64,000 nt of DNA from Candidatus Intricatilinea gracilis. Lineage in GTDB: Bacteria > Pseudomonadota > Gammaproteobacteria > Burkholderiales > Burkholderiaceae_C. Below are positions 35,435-44,127 of the stretch, one piece after another. The position numbers were made by a program, and so were the translations under genes. The notes below the pieces were generated by a model, which had not been told where the DNA came from, searched no databases, and saw only the letters and a program-made list of their open reading frames with translations. The DNA is taken from NCBI GenBank assembly GCA_016702605.1, contig JADJDQ010000021.1, forward strand, positions 558,001 to 622,000, in the 5' to 3' direction. The first letter of the stretch is position 1; each line of letters begins with the position of its first letter.

Positions 35435-36334
35435 TCAATGACTGGTGGCGGTGAGGCTGGATTGCCGGGACGTCGAACGGTGGGCCAGTTGTTGCCGCGA
35501 CTCGCTGACCTGGCGGGCGCCTGCTGGCTTCGCCGGGGCATGGGCGGTCGGTCTGGGTTGGTCTGCCAGCTTGAACTCGGCAGCGTACTGTTCGCGCCAT
35601 GCCAGCACGCGCGGCACGTAGTGGCGAGTCTCGCTGAAGGCGGGTATGCGCCGCCCGGCCCTGAGGACAGCGTTTTCGCCGGCGTTGTAGGCGGCCACCG
35701 CCAAGCTCACGTCGCCGCCGAACAGGTCGAGCAACCAGCGCAGGTACGCTGCACCGCCGCGCAGGTTGTCCGCGACGTTCCAGACGTCTTTCACGCCGAA
35801 ACGCCTGGCCGTGGCAGGCATCAACTGCATCAGGCCCTGAGCGCCCTTTGGCGACCGTGCAGTGGGATCGAAGCGTGATTCGGCCGCCGCAATCGCGGCG
35901 ATCAGGTCGGCGCCGACGCCGGATTCATGCGCGACCTGGGTGATGAGCCGACGCAGGTCGATGCCCTGTTCCACCTCGCCAGCCTTTTGTACGGTCCGGG
36001 GGGCACCGCCGGCGGGATCCACTTGGCCGCCGACCATGCCCAGCGTGTCGATGGCGTCGGGCTCCGGTTGAACATCCGCCGAACCCGGGAGGTTCGACAA
36101 CACGATGCCGCCGCGTTCGGCCAGCGCGAGTCCATCGTCGACCTGCGCGCAGGCTGCAACAGGCAGTGCAGCCAACAGCAGTGCGGCCAGCCAGCGCAGC
36201 CGGCAATCGACGAAACTTGCAAGTGGTGACTTGGTGCGCTGCGCGCGGGTGCAGGGCGAACTGGGTCTGGGGGCAACGGAGCGGTGCTGCAGCTGCCACA
36301 GGCACGTGTGCTTGATCTGGTCGTGGAGTTGCAT
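35435..36334 (-). CDS. Lytic transglycosylase (SLT domain), probably membrane-anchored
   Basis: The frame gives 299 residues, with an uncertain start because no good ribosome-binding site is seen. An N-terminal hydrophobic segment (RLRWLAALLLAALPVAAC) could be a signal peptide, and VAAC fits a lipobox. The SLT catalytic domain follows: ISQVAHESGVG-like LITQVAHESGVGADLIAAIA, the catalytic Glu in AAAESRFDPTARSPKGAQGL, the MQLMPATARRFGV motif, and AVAAYNAGENAVLRAG. It cleaves peptidoglycan, probably to let the pseudopilus or secretion machine span the wall. It lies upstream of gspG on the same strand. Confidence 0.87.
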   Translation of the reverse strand: MQLHDQIKHTCLWQLQHRSVAPRPSSPCTRAQRTKSPLASFVDCRLRWLAALLLAALPVAACAQVDDGLALAERGGIVLSNLPGSADVQPEPDAIDTLGMVGGQVDPAGGAPRTVQKAGEVEQGIDLRRLITQVAHESGVGADLIAAIAAAESRFDPTARSPKGAQGLMQLMPATARRFGVKDVWNVADNLRGGAAYLRWLLDLFGGDVSLAVAAYNAGENAVLRAGRRIPAFSETRHYVPRVLAWREQYAAEFKLADQPRPTAHAPAKPAGARQVSESRQQLAHRSTSRQSSLTATSH

Positions 36335-36646
36335 CCGAAGGTAAGCGCTGCGTTGGAAGGTCTGTGGGACGATGTCCGGACACCGGATCTGGCCGCCGCG
36401 CAGCTTAGGCTGACCTCACGGCGCAAAGGCGTCGGCGTCGGTTGGTGGAGTCAGAAGTAAGCGGCTGCTTGTCACGCCGGGGGCGTCGGTTACATTTGCG
36501 ATGGACTTTGAATCATGGCCGAATGCAGGTTCGTGATCGGCACGTCAGGCTTTCAGCGTTGTCGACGAAAACAATTATTTCAACGTAAGAACCGAGCCCG
36601 AATGGGGCGAGTTCTCACCAAGGCTTCGAGGCAGGAGTAAGAACAG
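36335..36646. other. Intergenic region between the transglycosylase and the two-component genes
   Basis: The 312-bp gap separates divergent genes. It contains an AT-rich patch (36565-36590, GAAAACAATTATTTCAACG) near the response-regulator gene and a good ribosome-binding site AGGAG nine bases before the ATG at 36647. I see no further gene and no convincing -35/-10 pair. Confidence 0.5.
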
Positions 36647-37360
36647 ATGCGCGTTTTGCTCGCGGAAGATGATGCAATGCTGGGCCGGGCAACCTGCCTT
36701 GGACTGATGCAGAGTGGATATGCAGTCGATTGGGTGACCAGTGCGGAGCAGGGCCTGGCGGCACTCGATACGCAGAACTACGACTGCGTGTTGCTCGACC
36801 TCGGCCTGCCCGGCATGAGCGGTGAGGAGTGCTTGCGTGTGATGCGCACCCAGGCGCGCTACACGCCGGTCATCATCATCACGGCGCGTGGTCATGTGGA
36901 GGATCGCATCCAGCTGCTCGACGAAGGCGCCGACGACTACCTCGTCAAGCCGTTCGACCTCGACGAAGTGGCCGCTCGGGTCCGGGCGGTGGTGCGGCGC
37001 GCCCAGGTCGGGGATGTCGGCGAGGAAGACGTCGTGCACGGGCCGCTGACGTTGCAGCCGGCCAGCCGGTCGGTCTTGTGGAATGGCCGGCACGTGGCGC
37101 TGACGACCAAGGAATTCTGGGTCCTCGAACTGCTGATGCGCCGCCGCAGCCGCACCGTGTCGCGTCAGCAGATCGAAGAGGCCCTGTACGGCTGGGGCGA
37201 AGAAATCGAAAGCAATGCGGTTCAGGTGCACATCCATCACCTGCGCCGCAAACTCGATCCCCGCCTCATCATCACGACACGTGGCATGGGTTACCAACTC
37301 GCTCCGGCGCAGATGCTGAACAGTGATCCCGGCGTTCAGGCCGGCGGAGAGGCGGCATGA
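36647..37360 (+). CDS. OmpR/PhoB-family response regulator (QseB-like)
   Basis: The 237-residue regulator has a receiver domain with the phospho-acceptor Asp51 (DCVLLDLGLPGMSG), the conserved Thr and Lys (VIIITARGHVEDR and DDYLVKPFDLDEVAARVRA), and a C-terminal winged helix (LTTKEFWVLELLMRRRSRTV, then GWGEEIESNAVQVHIHHLRR, typical of QseB/TctD). Its stop overlaps the kinase start by 4 bp. It likely autoregulates from the upstream gap. Confidence 0.93.
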   Translation: MRVLLAEDDAMLGRATCLGLMQSGYAVDWVTSAEQGLAALDTQNYDCVLLDLGLPGMSGEECLRVMRTQARYTPVIIITARGHVEDRIQLLDEGADDYLVKPFDLDEVAARVRAVVRRAQVGDVGEEDVVHGPLTLQPASRSVLWNGRHVALTTKEFWVLELLMRRRSRTVSRQQIEEALYGWGEEIESNAVQVHIHHLRRKLDPRLIITTRGMGYQLAPAQMLNSDPGVQAGGEAA

Positions 37361-38808
37361 GTGCGGTTCTCGGTCGTTCCGGACCCGTCGGCGCGCGCGG
37401 GTCGGTCGACGTGGTCGACGTGGGCCGTTCCGGACCGCCTGCGTCGCTCGAACCCGGCCATTGGTCGTTGCGCAGGCGCTTGCTGCTGATGGCGGTCGGC
37501 TCCATGCTGGCTGCGTGGCTGATCGGCGCAGTGGCGATGTACTGGTCTGCCGCACGTCAGAACGAACGTCTGCACGACGACCGTCTCGTTGAATTGGCTC
37601 GCACCGTGATGGCCTTTGCCGACCACGAGCTCGACGAGATGGGCGGCGATACCAGCAATGGCCTGAACGTGGCGGTCGACCAGGAGACGTCCGGCGCCCT
37701 GCAGGATCGTTATCGTTACCAGATCTGGTCGGCCTCGGGCAAGCTGTTGCTGCGCAGCTCCAACGCACCCGAGACGGCGCTAGGTGTTGCCGGCAAGAGT
37801 GGCTTCGACCACAACTTCCTCGGTGGTCGTGAGGCGTGTGTCTACGTGCTCAAGGCACCCTCGGGCGCGTACGAGATCCACGTGGCCGACATGGAGGATC
37901 AGCGCATGGCCGCTCTCGGTGAGAGTCTGACCGGTCCGCTGGTGGCCTTCTGCATGGCCATCGTCGTGATGGTCGGCCTCATCGGCGGATTGATGACGCG
38001 TGTCCTGCAGCCTTTGTCGGACACTGCCAATCAGCTGGTCAACCGCCGCCCTACAGAACTGGCACCGATCCGCGTGGACTCGATGCCGCTCGAGATGAAG
38101 CCGATGATCGACGCGATCAACGGGCTGTTCGGGCGCATCCAGTCGGCGATGACACGTGAGCGTGATTTCAGCGCAGTGACCGCCCACGAGCTGCGTACAC
38201 CCTTGGCTGCATTGCGGTTGCATGCCCAGATTGCCGAGCGCGCCGAGGATCCCGATATCCGCCGCGAAGCCCTCGGTGGCCTCAAGGCCAGTGTCGATCG
38301 GTGCTCACATTTCGTCGACCAGCTGCTGTCGATGGCGCGTGTCGAAGGTGAACCGCAGGATGCGCCCACCGAACGGGTCAACGTCGATCAGCTCGTCCGG
38401 GAAGTGATGAGCGACTTGTCGATCGAGTCCACGCGCCGCGGTGTGCATCTTCATGCCCATGTCGACGTCGACCACATGCGTGGTCGCCGCTTCGGCATCC
38501 AGACCTTGTTGCGCAACCTGGTCGGCAATGCGATCAGGCACGTGCCGGCAGGTGGCAGCGTCGAGATTTCGGCTCGTGCCGACAAGGACTCGGTCACGCT
38601 TTGTGTCGACGATGCAGGCTGCGGTATTCCGCCCGAAAAACGCAGTGTGGTGTTCGATCGGTTCCGTCGCCTGCGTGACGACGGCAGTGGTATCGGATTG
38701 GGCCTGGCGATTGTTCGGCGGGTGGCCGACGCCCACGGCGCCAATATCGAACTCGGCGATTCGCACCTTGGTGGCCTGCGCGTGCAGGTGCGTTTTCCGC
38801 TGGTCTGA
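37357..38808 (+). CDS. Sensor histidine kinase (QseC-like)
   Basis: The 483-residue kinase has a disordered N-terminus, a membrane helix (about residues 43-64, LLLMAVGSMLAAWLIGAVAM), a periplasmic sensor loop of about 120 residues, a second helix (LVAFCMAIVVMVGLIGGLM), the H-box with His277 (FSAVTAHELRTPLAALRLHA) and the ATPase boxes (LVGNAIRHVPAGG; VDDAGCGIPPEKRSVVFDRF; GSGIGLGLAIVRRVAD). It forms an overlapping pair with the response regulator. A hairpin terminator follows. Confidence 0.93.
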   Translation: MSAVLGRSGPVGARGSVDVVDVGRSGPPASLEPGHWSLRRRLLLMAVGSMLAAWLIGAVAMYWSAARQNERLHDDRLVELARTVMAFADHELDEMGGDTSNGLNVAVDQETSGALQDRYRYQIWSASGKLLLRSSNAPETALGVAGKSGFDHNFLGGREACVYVLKAPSGAYEIHVADMEDQRMAALGESLTGPLVAFCMAIVVMVGLIGGLMTRVLQPLSDTANQLVNRRPTELAPIRVDSMPLEMKPMIDAINGLFGRIQSAMTRERDFSAVTAHELRTPLAALRLHAQIAERAEDPDIRREALGGLKASVDRCSHFVDQLLSMARVEGEPQDAPTERVNVDQLVREVMSDLSIESTRRGVHLHAHVDVDHMRGRRFGIQTLLRNLVGNAIRHVPAGGSVEISARADKDSVTLCVDDAGCGIPPEKRSVVFDRFRRLRDDGSGIGLGLAIVRRVADAHGANIELGDSHLGGLRVQVRFPLV

Positions 38809-38862
38809 TCTCAACGCGGCGCACGCCTCCAGGCGGCGCCGAGGTTGAACTCTCCAGGCCTG

Positions 38863-38896
38863 GAACGGTCGCAATACGTCAGTGTTGCGACCGTTC
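38863..38896 (+). terminator. Hairpin between the histidine kinase and dsbB
   Basis: GAACGGTCGCAA (38863-38874) pairs exactly with TTGCGACCGTTC (38885-38896), a 12-bp stem with a 10-base loop, followed by TTGTTTG on the plus strand. The right arm lies within the last codons of the convergent dsbB gene. It probably ends the two-component transcript. Confidence 0.7.
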
Positions 38897-39391
38897 TTGT
38901 TTGCGCATGACCCACACGGCCGCGGCGAGGATCACCAGATACAGCGTGCAGCTGAGCAGTTCATACGGCACACCGAACAAACTGACGGCGGCATCGGCAC
39001 ACGATGCACGCACTTCGAACATCTCCGGCAACAGGGCATCGGCGCCCAAGCCGGAAATGATGCGGTCTGCCAGCGTCATGTCACACGAGGGTTGTCGGGC
39101 TGCAACCAGGTTCTGGTAGAGCGCTGCAGCCACGCCACTCAACGCGGCCAATCCCACGGCCGCGCCGCCCACTGGCCAGCGCCATCGCCAACTGGCTGGC
39201 AACACAGCGGTCAGCAAGGCCAGGACGGCGATGAGCAGAAAGATCATGCGCTGCAAGATGCACCAGGGACACGGTTGCATGCCTTGCACATGTTGGCCGT
39301 AGAGCGCCGCACCTACCGCAACCAAAGCGGCGCCCGCGACAACCATCAGCACAGGGCGTGGCGTCAGCCGTTTCTGCAGCGCCGATGTCAT
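38879..39391 (-). CDS. dsbB: Disulfide bond formation protein DsbB
   Basis: The 170-residue inner-membrane protein reoxidises DsbA and passes electrons to quinone. It has four membrane helices and the first CxxC (C41-P-W-C44 in QPCPWCILQRM). The periplasmic loop contains a second, widely spaced pair (QPSCDM and RASCADAAV), as in DsbB. It overlaps the ridA start by 4 bp and converges with the kinase gene. Its last codons form part of a hairpin. Confidence 0.93.
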   Translation of the reverse strand: MTSALQKRLTPRPVLMVVAGAALVAVGAALYGQHVQGMQPCPWCILQRMIFLLIAVLALLTAVLPASWRWRWPVGGAAVGLAALSGVAAALYQNLVAARQPSCDMTLADRIISGLGADALLPEMFEVRASCADAAVSLFGVPYELLSCTLYLVILAAAVWVMRKQERSQH

Positions 39392-39846
39392 GCCAGTTCG
39401 GCGATCAGTTCGATCTCGACACAGGCACCCATCGGGATCTGAGCCACGCCGAAGGCACTGCGAGCGTGGGCGCCGCGCTCGGCGCCGAACACCTCGACAA
39501 ACAGTTCGGAAGCTCCGTTGGTCACCAGGTGATGCTCGGTGAACTCACCGGTGCTGTTCACCAGACTCATGACCTTGACGATGCGTTTTACCCGCTCCAG
39601 ATCACCGGCTGCAGCCTGCAGCGTGCCGAGCAGGTCGATCGCGATGGCGCGCGCCGCAAGTTTGCCGTCGGCTGTGACCATGTCGCGGCCGAGTTGACCC
39701 ACCCACGGTTTGCCGTCGCGCTTGGCGATGTGGCCTGAGATGAAAACCAGCGAGCCGCTGCGCACGAAGGGTACGTAGGCGGCCGCAGGGGTGGCAACCC
39801 CCGGCAGGGTGATGCCGAGTTCGGCCAGTCTGGAGGTGATGCTCAT
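39388..39846 (-). CDS. RidA-family protein (YjgF/YER057c/UK114)
   Basis: The 152-residue trimer-forming protein matches the RidA superfamily (YVPFVRSGSLVFISGHIAKR, then GKLAARAIAIDLLGTLQAAAG and MVLVNSTGEFTEHHLVTNGAS-like segment). The C-terminus GAERGAHARSAFGVAQIPMG has the Arg typical of the substrate pocket. RidA hydrolyses reactive imine/enamine intermediates from PLP enzymes. The stop overlaps the dsbB start, so the two genes are co-expressed. Confidence 0.9.
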   Translation of the reverse strand: MSITSRLAELGITLPGVATPAAAYVPFVRSGSLVFISGHIAKRDGKPWVGQLGRDMVTADGKLAARAIAIDLLGTLQAAAGDLERVKRIVKVMSLVNSTGEFTEHHLVTNGASELFVEVFGAERGAHARSAFGVAQIPMGACVEIELIAELA

Positions 39847-39998
39847 GTCGAGGTCTCGGGTTGGTGTGATGGGGGCGACGGCGTGAAGCCGCCGTGGCGA
39901 CGACGCCTGTGGCCTGGCGGAACGTTTGGCCCACCGTGTGTCGACACAAATCCTACACTGCGGCCCATACCGGCAAGCTGCTGCGCTGCCATGACCTC

Positions 39999-42650
39999 AT
40001 GTCCACAAACCGCCTGCTTCCGCTTGCTGGTGGCGCCGTTCTGGCGGGTGCCGCCCTGCAGTTGCAGCAGCGGGAGTTGTGGTTTGCAGGCTGGGTGTGG
40101 GTCGAGGTTCTGACTGCCCTCGCAGTCTGGGGCCTGGCGCTGCTGCGGGTGGTGCGGCGTGCTGTGCGGTCGGATGTGGACGGGTCGTCGGCTCCCCGGC
40201 CAGGCCAGTCGATCCGAGGTGTGGCCAGCACTCGGCATGGCATGGCCACCGTATCCCTGGCCGTGTTGGCCGGTGGTCTGCTGCTGGGGCATGCCCAGGC
40301 CGAGTGGCGCGCCGCGGCCCGACTCGCGGACCGCCTGACCACCTCGCTCGAGGGGGTCGATCTTGTCGTGACAGGGGTCGTCGCCGCTTTGCCGACGCAG
40401 CGCAGCGACGGCATCAGGCTCAGGCTCGAGGTCGAGTCCGCCACCAGAGCCGACACCGGGTCGGTGGTGCGATTGCCCGACTTGTTGTCGCTGGGTTGGT
40501 ATCACGAGCGTCGCACGCGTGATGTCGAAGCGGTTGCCGATCCGGCGCCGGGCCCTGCCGACCTGCGTGCCGGTGAGCGCTGGCGCCTGCCCGTGCGCCT
40601 GTACGCGCCGCGGGGGCTGTCCAATCCAGGCGGTTTCGACTACGAGTTGTGGTTGTTCGAACACGGTGTCGGCGCGACCGGCTACGTTCGCAGTGGGCGG
40701 GCCGACCAGACACGCCGGTTGGATGTCGGCGTCGCCTACCCCGTGCAGCAGTTGCGCCAGTGGTTGCGCGACCGCATCCATGCCCGCCTGGGCGACAGCC
40801 GCGCCGCGGGTGTGGTGGCTGCCCTGTGTGTGGGTGACCAGGCGGGCATCTCGCGTGAGGACTGGGAACTGTTCCGCACCACCGGCGTCGCGCACCTGGT
40901 GGCCATCAGTGGTGTGCATCTCACGATGCTGGCCTGGCTGGCCGCAGCGATCGTGCGGCGCAGCTGGCCATGGTCGCCGAGCCTGGCGCTGGCGCTGCCC
41001 GCGCCTCACGCCGCCCGCATCGCCGGTGTCGCGGTGGCGCTGGCCTATGCCATGTTGGCGGGCTGGGGTGTGCCGGCACAACGCACGGTCTTCATGATTG
41101 CCGTGGCCGGGCTCACACCACTGATCGGGCTGCGCTGGCCCTGGCCCGTGACGCTGGTTGCCGCAGCCTTGGTGGTCACCTTGCTGGATCCCTGGGCGCT
41201 GCTGCAACCAGGTTTCTGGCTGTCGTTTGTTGCTGTGGGCCTGCTCATGTTGCAGTCGAAAGAGACTGAAGACACCCTCGCGCCTCAACCGTTCGGGCTG
41301 CGTGTGGCCGCCGCCGGTGACGACCAGGGTGCCACCGGCGCACACTCGGCGCCCTTGCCGTCCCCGGCGGCGGCGGCACGTGCCCTCGGCGCTGCCTTGT
41401 GGCGTTCGATCCGTTCGGCCTTGCACACCCAGGCTGTGGCCACACTGGGGCTGGCGCCCTTGTCGCTGCTGTTCTTTCACCAATTGGCGCTGGTGGGTTT
41501 TGTGGCCAATGTCGTCGCCATCCCCCTGGTCACATTGCTCATCACGCCGCTGGTCTTGCTGGGTTGTCTGGTGTCGCCACTGTGGAGCCTGGCCGCCTGG
41601 CTGGTGGAGTTGCAAAGCAGCTGGCTGGCCCTGCTGGCGGGTGTGCCGATGGCGAGCTGGCAGCCGCCGACGGCGCAGGTCTGGGCGCAGGCGCTGGCAC
41701 TGCTGGGCGCACTTGTGATCTTGCTGCCCGGGCCCAGGTCCTTGCGCCTGACCGGCTTGCCGCTGCTGCTGCCGGTGTTGTGGGCGCCGACCCTGACGCC
41801 GGCTGCCGGGCACTTCGAGCTGCTCGGCGCCGATGTGGGGCAGGGCCAGGCCGTGCTGGTGCGCACCCGCCATCACAGCCTGTTGTACGACGCCGGGGCG
41901 CAATATTCGCGCGACAGTGATGCGGGTGAACGTGTGCTGGTGCCCTTGCTGCGTGGCCTGGGCATTGCGCCGCTCGACTTGCTGATGCTCAGCCACCGCG
42001 ATACCGACCATGTCGGTGGTGCTCGCGCCGTTTTCGCCGGTGTGGGCGCGCGTGACTTCAGCAGCTCGCTCGAGACCGATCACCCGCTGCTGGCTGGCCG
42101 GACCCATCGGCGCTGTCTGGCGGGCCAGCGCTGGTCGTGGGACGGCGTGTCCTTCGAAGTGCTGCATCCCACCGAACGCGATTACGAACGTCACGCCGCT
42201 GGCCACTTGCGGCCCAACGCCTTGTCGTGTGTGCTGCGTATCGACGACGGGCGGCGCAGCGCCTTGCTGCTGGGTGACGTCGAGCGCCTGCAAGAGCTCG
42301 AACTGCTCGAGCGTTCGGCGTCGAGGTTGCGTGCCGATGTCTTGCTGGTCGCCCACCACGGCAGCCACACATCGTCGGACCCGATATTTCTCGACCACGT
42401 GACAGCGCGCTGGGGTTTGATCCAGGCAGGCCATCACAATCGCTACGGTCACCCGGCCGACGAGGTGGTCGAACGCCTGCTCGACCACGGCATCACGCTG
42501 GTGCGCACGGATGTGTGCGGCGCCTGGCACTGGCGCAGTGCCGATGCTCAGAATTGGTGCCATCGTGTCCGGGAGCATCGCTATTGGCATGCCCCGCTTC
42601 GGGGCGATGGCCTTGAACTTGCTATACATCCCTACAACAACAGCCCATGA
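39999..42650 (+). CDS. comEC: DNA uptake channel protein ComEC/Rec2
   Basis: The 883-residue protein (start chosen at MSTNRLLPLAGGA) forms the inner-membrane DNA channel for natural transformation. N-terminal membrane helices flank an OB-like domain (LRAGERWRLPVRLYAPRG), then the competence domain (LRDRIHARLGDSRAAGVVAA with GVAHLVAISGVHLTMLAWL), further helices, and a C-terminal metallo-beta-lactamase-like domain (HRDTDHVGGARAVF, LVAHHGSHTSSD). The stop codon overlaps the start of a circularly permuted ATP-grasp gene by 4 bp, an unusual coupling. Confidence 0.93.
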   Translation: MSTNRLLPLAGGAVLAGAALQLQQRELWFAGWVWVEVLTALAVWGLALLRVVRRAVRSDVDGSSAPRPGQSIRGVASTRHGMATVSLAVLAGGLLLGHAQAEWRAAARLADRLTTSLEGVDLVVTGVVAALPTQRSDGIRLRLEVESATRADTGSVVRLPDLLSLGWYHERRTRDVEAVADPAPGPADLRAGERWRLPVRLYAPRGLSNPGGFDYELWLFEHGVGATGYVRSGRADQTRRLDVGVAYPVQQLRQWLRDRIHARLGDSRAAGVVAALCVGDQAGISREDWELFRTTGVAHLVAISGVHLTMLAWLAAAIVRRSWPWSPSLALALPAPHAARIAGVAVALAYAMLAGWGVPAQRTVFMIAVAGLTPLIGLRWPWPVTLVAAALVVTLLDPWALLQPGFWLSFVAVGLLMLQSKETEDTLAPQPFGLRVAAAGDDQGATGAHSAPLPSPAAAARALGAALWRSIRSALHTQAVATLGLAPLSLLFFHQLALVGFVANVVAIPLVTLLITPLVLLGCLVSPLWSLAAWLVELQSSWLALLAGVPMASWQPPTAQVWAQALALLGALVILLPGPRSLRLTGLPLLLPVLWAPTLTPAAGHFELLGADVGQGQAVLVRTRHHSLLYDAGAQYSRDSDAGERVLVPLLRGLGIAPLDLLMLSHRDTDHVGGARAVFAGVGARDFSSSLETDHPLLAGRTHRRCLAGQRWSWDGVSFEVLHPTERDYERHAAGHLRPNALSCVLRIDDGRRSALLLGDVERLQELELLERSASRLRADVLLVAHHGSHTSSDPIFLDHVTARWGLIQAGHHNRYGHPADEVVERLLDHGITLVRTDVCGAWHWRSADAQNWCHRVREHRYWHAPLRGDGLELAIHPYNNSP

Positions 42651-44086
42651 CGACCACCATGTTCGATGAAATGTATGCCTCACCGGGCGGCAGCGTGCGC
42701 GCCCACTATCAGACCTACGCCGACTGGCTGGGGCGGCAGGCGCCCGATGCCATGGGCGCCAGGCGCGAAGAGGCCGAGATGATCTTTCGCCGCGTCGGGA
42801 TCACGTTTGCCGTCTACGGCGACAAGGACGACGGCGAGGGCACCGAACGACTCATCCCCTTCGACCTGATACCGCGCGTCATCCCGGCCAACGAGTGGAC
42901 CGAGATGGAGGCCGGTCTGCGCCAGCGTGTGCTGGCTCTGAACCGCTTCATCCACGACGTCTATCACGACCAGGAGATCATCAAGGCCGGTATCGTGCCT
43001 GCCGAGCAGATCATGCACAACGCACAGTTCCGCCCCGAGATGATCGGTGTGGACGTGCCGCAGGGTGTGTATTCACACATCTCGGGCATCGACATCGTGC
43101 GCGCCGCGCAGCCTGATGGCTCGGGCGCCTACTACGTGCTCGAAGACAACCTGCGCGTGCCCAGCGGCGTGAGCTACATGCTTGAGAACCGCAAGATGAT
43201 GATGCGGCTCTTCCCCGACCTGTTCGCCTCGCATCCGGTGGCGCCGGTGGCGCATTACCCCGACCTGCTGCTCGAAACGCTGCGCAGCGTGGCGCCCCCG
43301 GGCGTGAACGAGCCCACCGTCGTGGTGCTCACGCCCGGCATGTACAACTCGGCCTACTTCGAGCACGCTTTCCTGGCGCAGCAGATGGGCGTCGAACTGG
43401 TCGAAGGTCAGGATCTGTTCGTCAAGGACAACTTCGTCTTCATGCGCACCACGCAGGGCCCGCGCCGGGTCGACGTGATCTACCGCCGCCTGGACGACGA
43501 CTTCCTCGACCCGCTGGTCTTCCGCCCCGATTCGACGCTGGGTTGCGCCGGCCTGATCTCGGCCTATCGCGCCGGCAATGTCACCTTGTCCAACGCCGTG
43601 GGCACCGGCGTGGCCGACGACAAGTCGATCTACCCCTATGTGCCCAAGATGATCGAGTTCTATTTCGGCGAAAAGCCGATCCTGAACAACGTGCCGACCT
43701 ACATGTGCCGCGACAAGGACGACCTGGGCTACGTGCTGGCGCATCTGGGCGAACTCGTGGTCAAGGAAGTCCACGGCGCCGGCGGCTACGGCATGCTGGT
43801 CGGCCCGGCAGCCACCAAGGCCGAGATCGAAGCCTTCCGCGCCCATCTGCTGGCCAACCCGCGCAACTACATTGCCCAGCCCACGCTGAGCCTGTCGACC
43901 TGCCCGACCTTCGTCAACTCGGGCATCGCGCCGCGCCACATCGACCTGCGGCCCTTCGTGCTGTCGGGCAAGACGGTGCAGATGTGCGCCGGTGGCCTGA
44001 CGCGTGTGGCGCTCAAGGAAGGGTCACTCGTCGTCAACAGCTCGCAGGGCGGCGGCACCAAGGACACCTGGATTCTCGAGGCCTGA
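42647..44086 (+). CDS. Circularly permuted ATP-grasp protein (COG2308 type)
   Basis: The 479-residue protein matches the circularly permuted ATP-grasp family: FIHDVYHDQEIIKAGIVPAE, NAQFRPEMIGVDVPQGVY, YYVLEDNLRVPSGVSYMLEN and EVHGAGGYGMLVGP in the glycine-rich loop. These proteins are predicted to ligate amino acids or peptides with ATP and are usually encoded with alpha-E and transglutaminase-like partners, as here. The substrate and product are unknown. Its start overlaps comEC by 4 bp and the alpha-E gene follows 41 bp later. Confidence 0.9.
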   Translation: MTTTMFDEMYASPGGSVRAHYQTYADWLGRQAPDAMGARREEAEMIFRRVGITFAVYGDKDDGEGTERLIPFDLIPRVIPANEWTEMEAGLRQRVLALNRFIHDVYHDQEIIKAGIVPAEQIMHNAQFRPEMIGVDVPQGVYSHISGIDIVRAAQPDGSGAYYVLEDNLRVPSGVSYMLENRKMMMRLFPDLFASHPVAPVAHYPDLLLETLRSVAPPGVNEPTVVVLTPGMYNSAYFEHAFLAQQMGVELVEGQDLFVKDNFVFMRTTQGPRRVDVIYRRLDDDFLDPLVFRPDSTLGCAGLISAYRAGNVTLSNAVGTGVADDKSIYPYVPKMIEFYFGEKPILNNVPTYMCRDKDDLGYVLAHLGELVVKEVHGAGGYGMLVGPAATKAEIEAFRAHLLANPRNYIAQPTLSLSTCPTFVNSGIAPRHIDLRPFVLSGKTVQMCAGGLTRVALKEGSLVVNSSQGGGTKDTWILEA

Positions 44087-44127
44087 CCTGGCACACCTCA
44101 CACACAGAACAAGACAAGGCGATTTCG

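Noticed and set aside
39843..42683. A 946-residue frame antisense to comEC
   Set aside because: It is a long GC-rich shadow frame; its His/Gln/Arg-rich composition shows no domain, while the plus-strand comEC has clear motifs.
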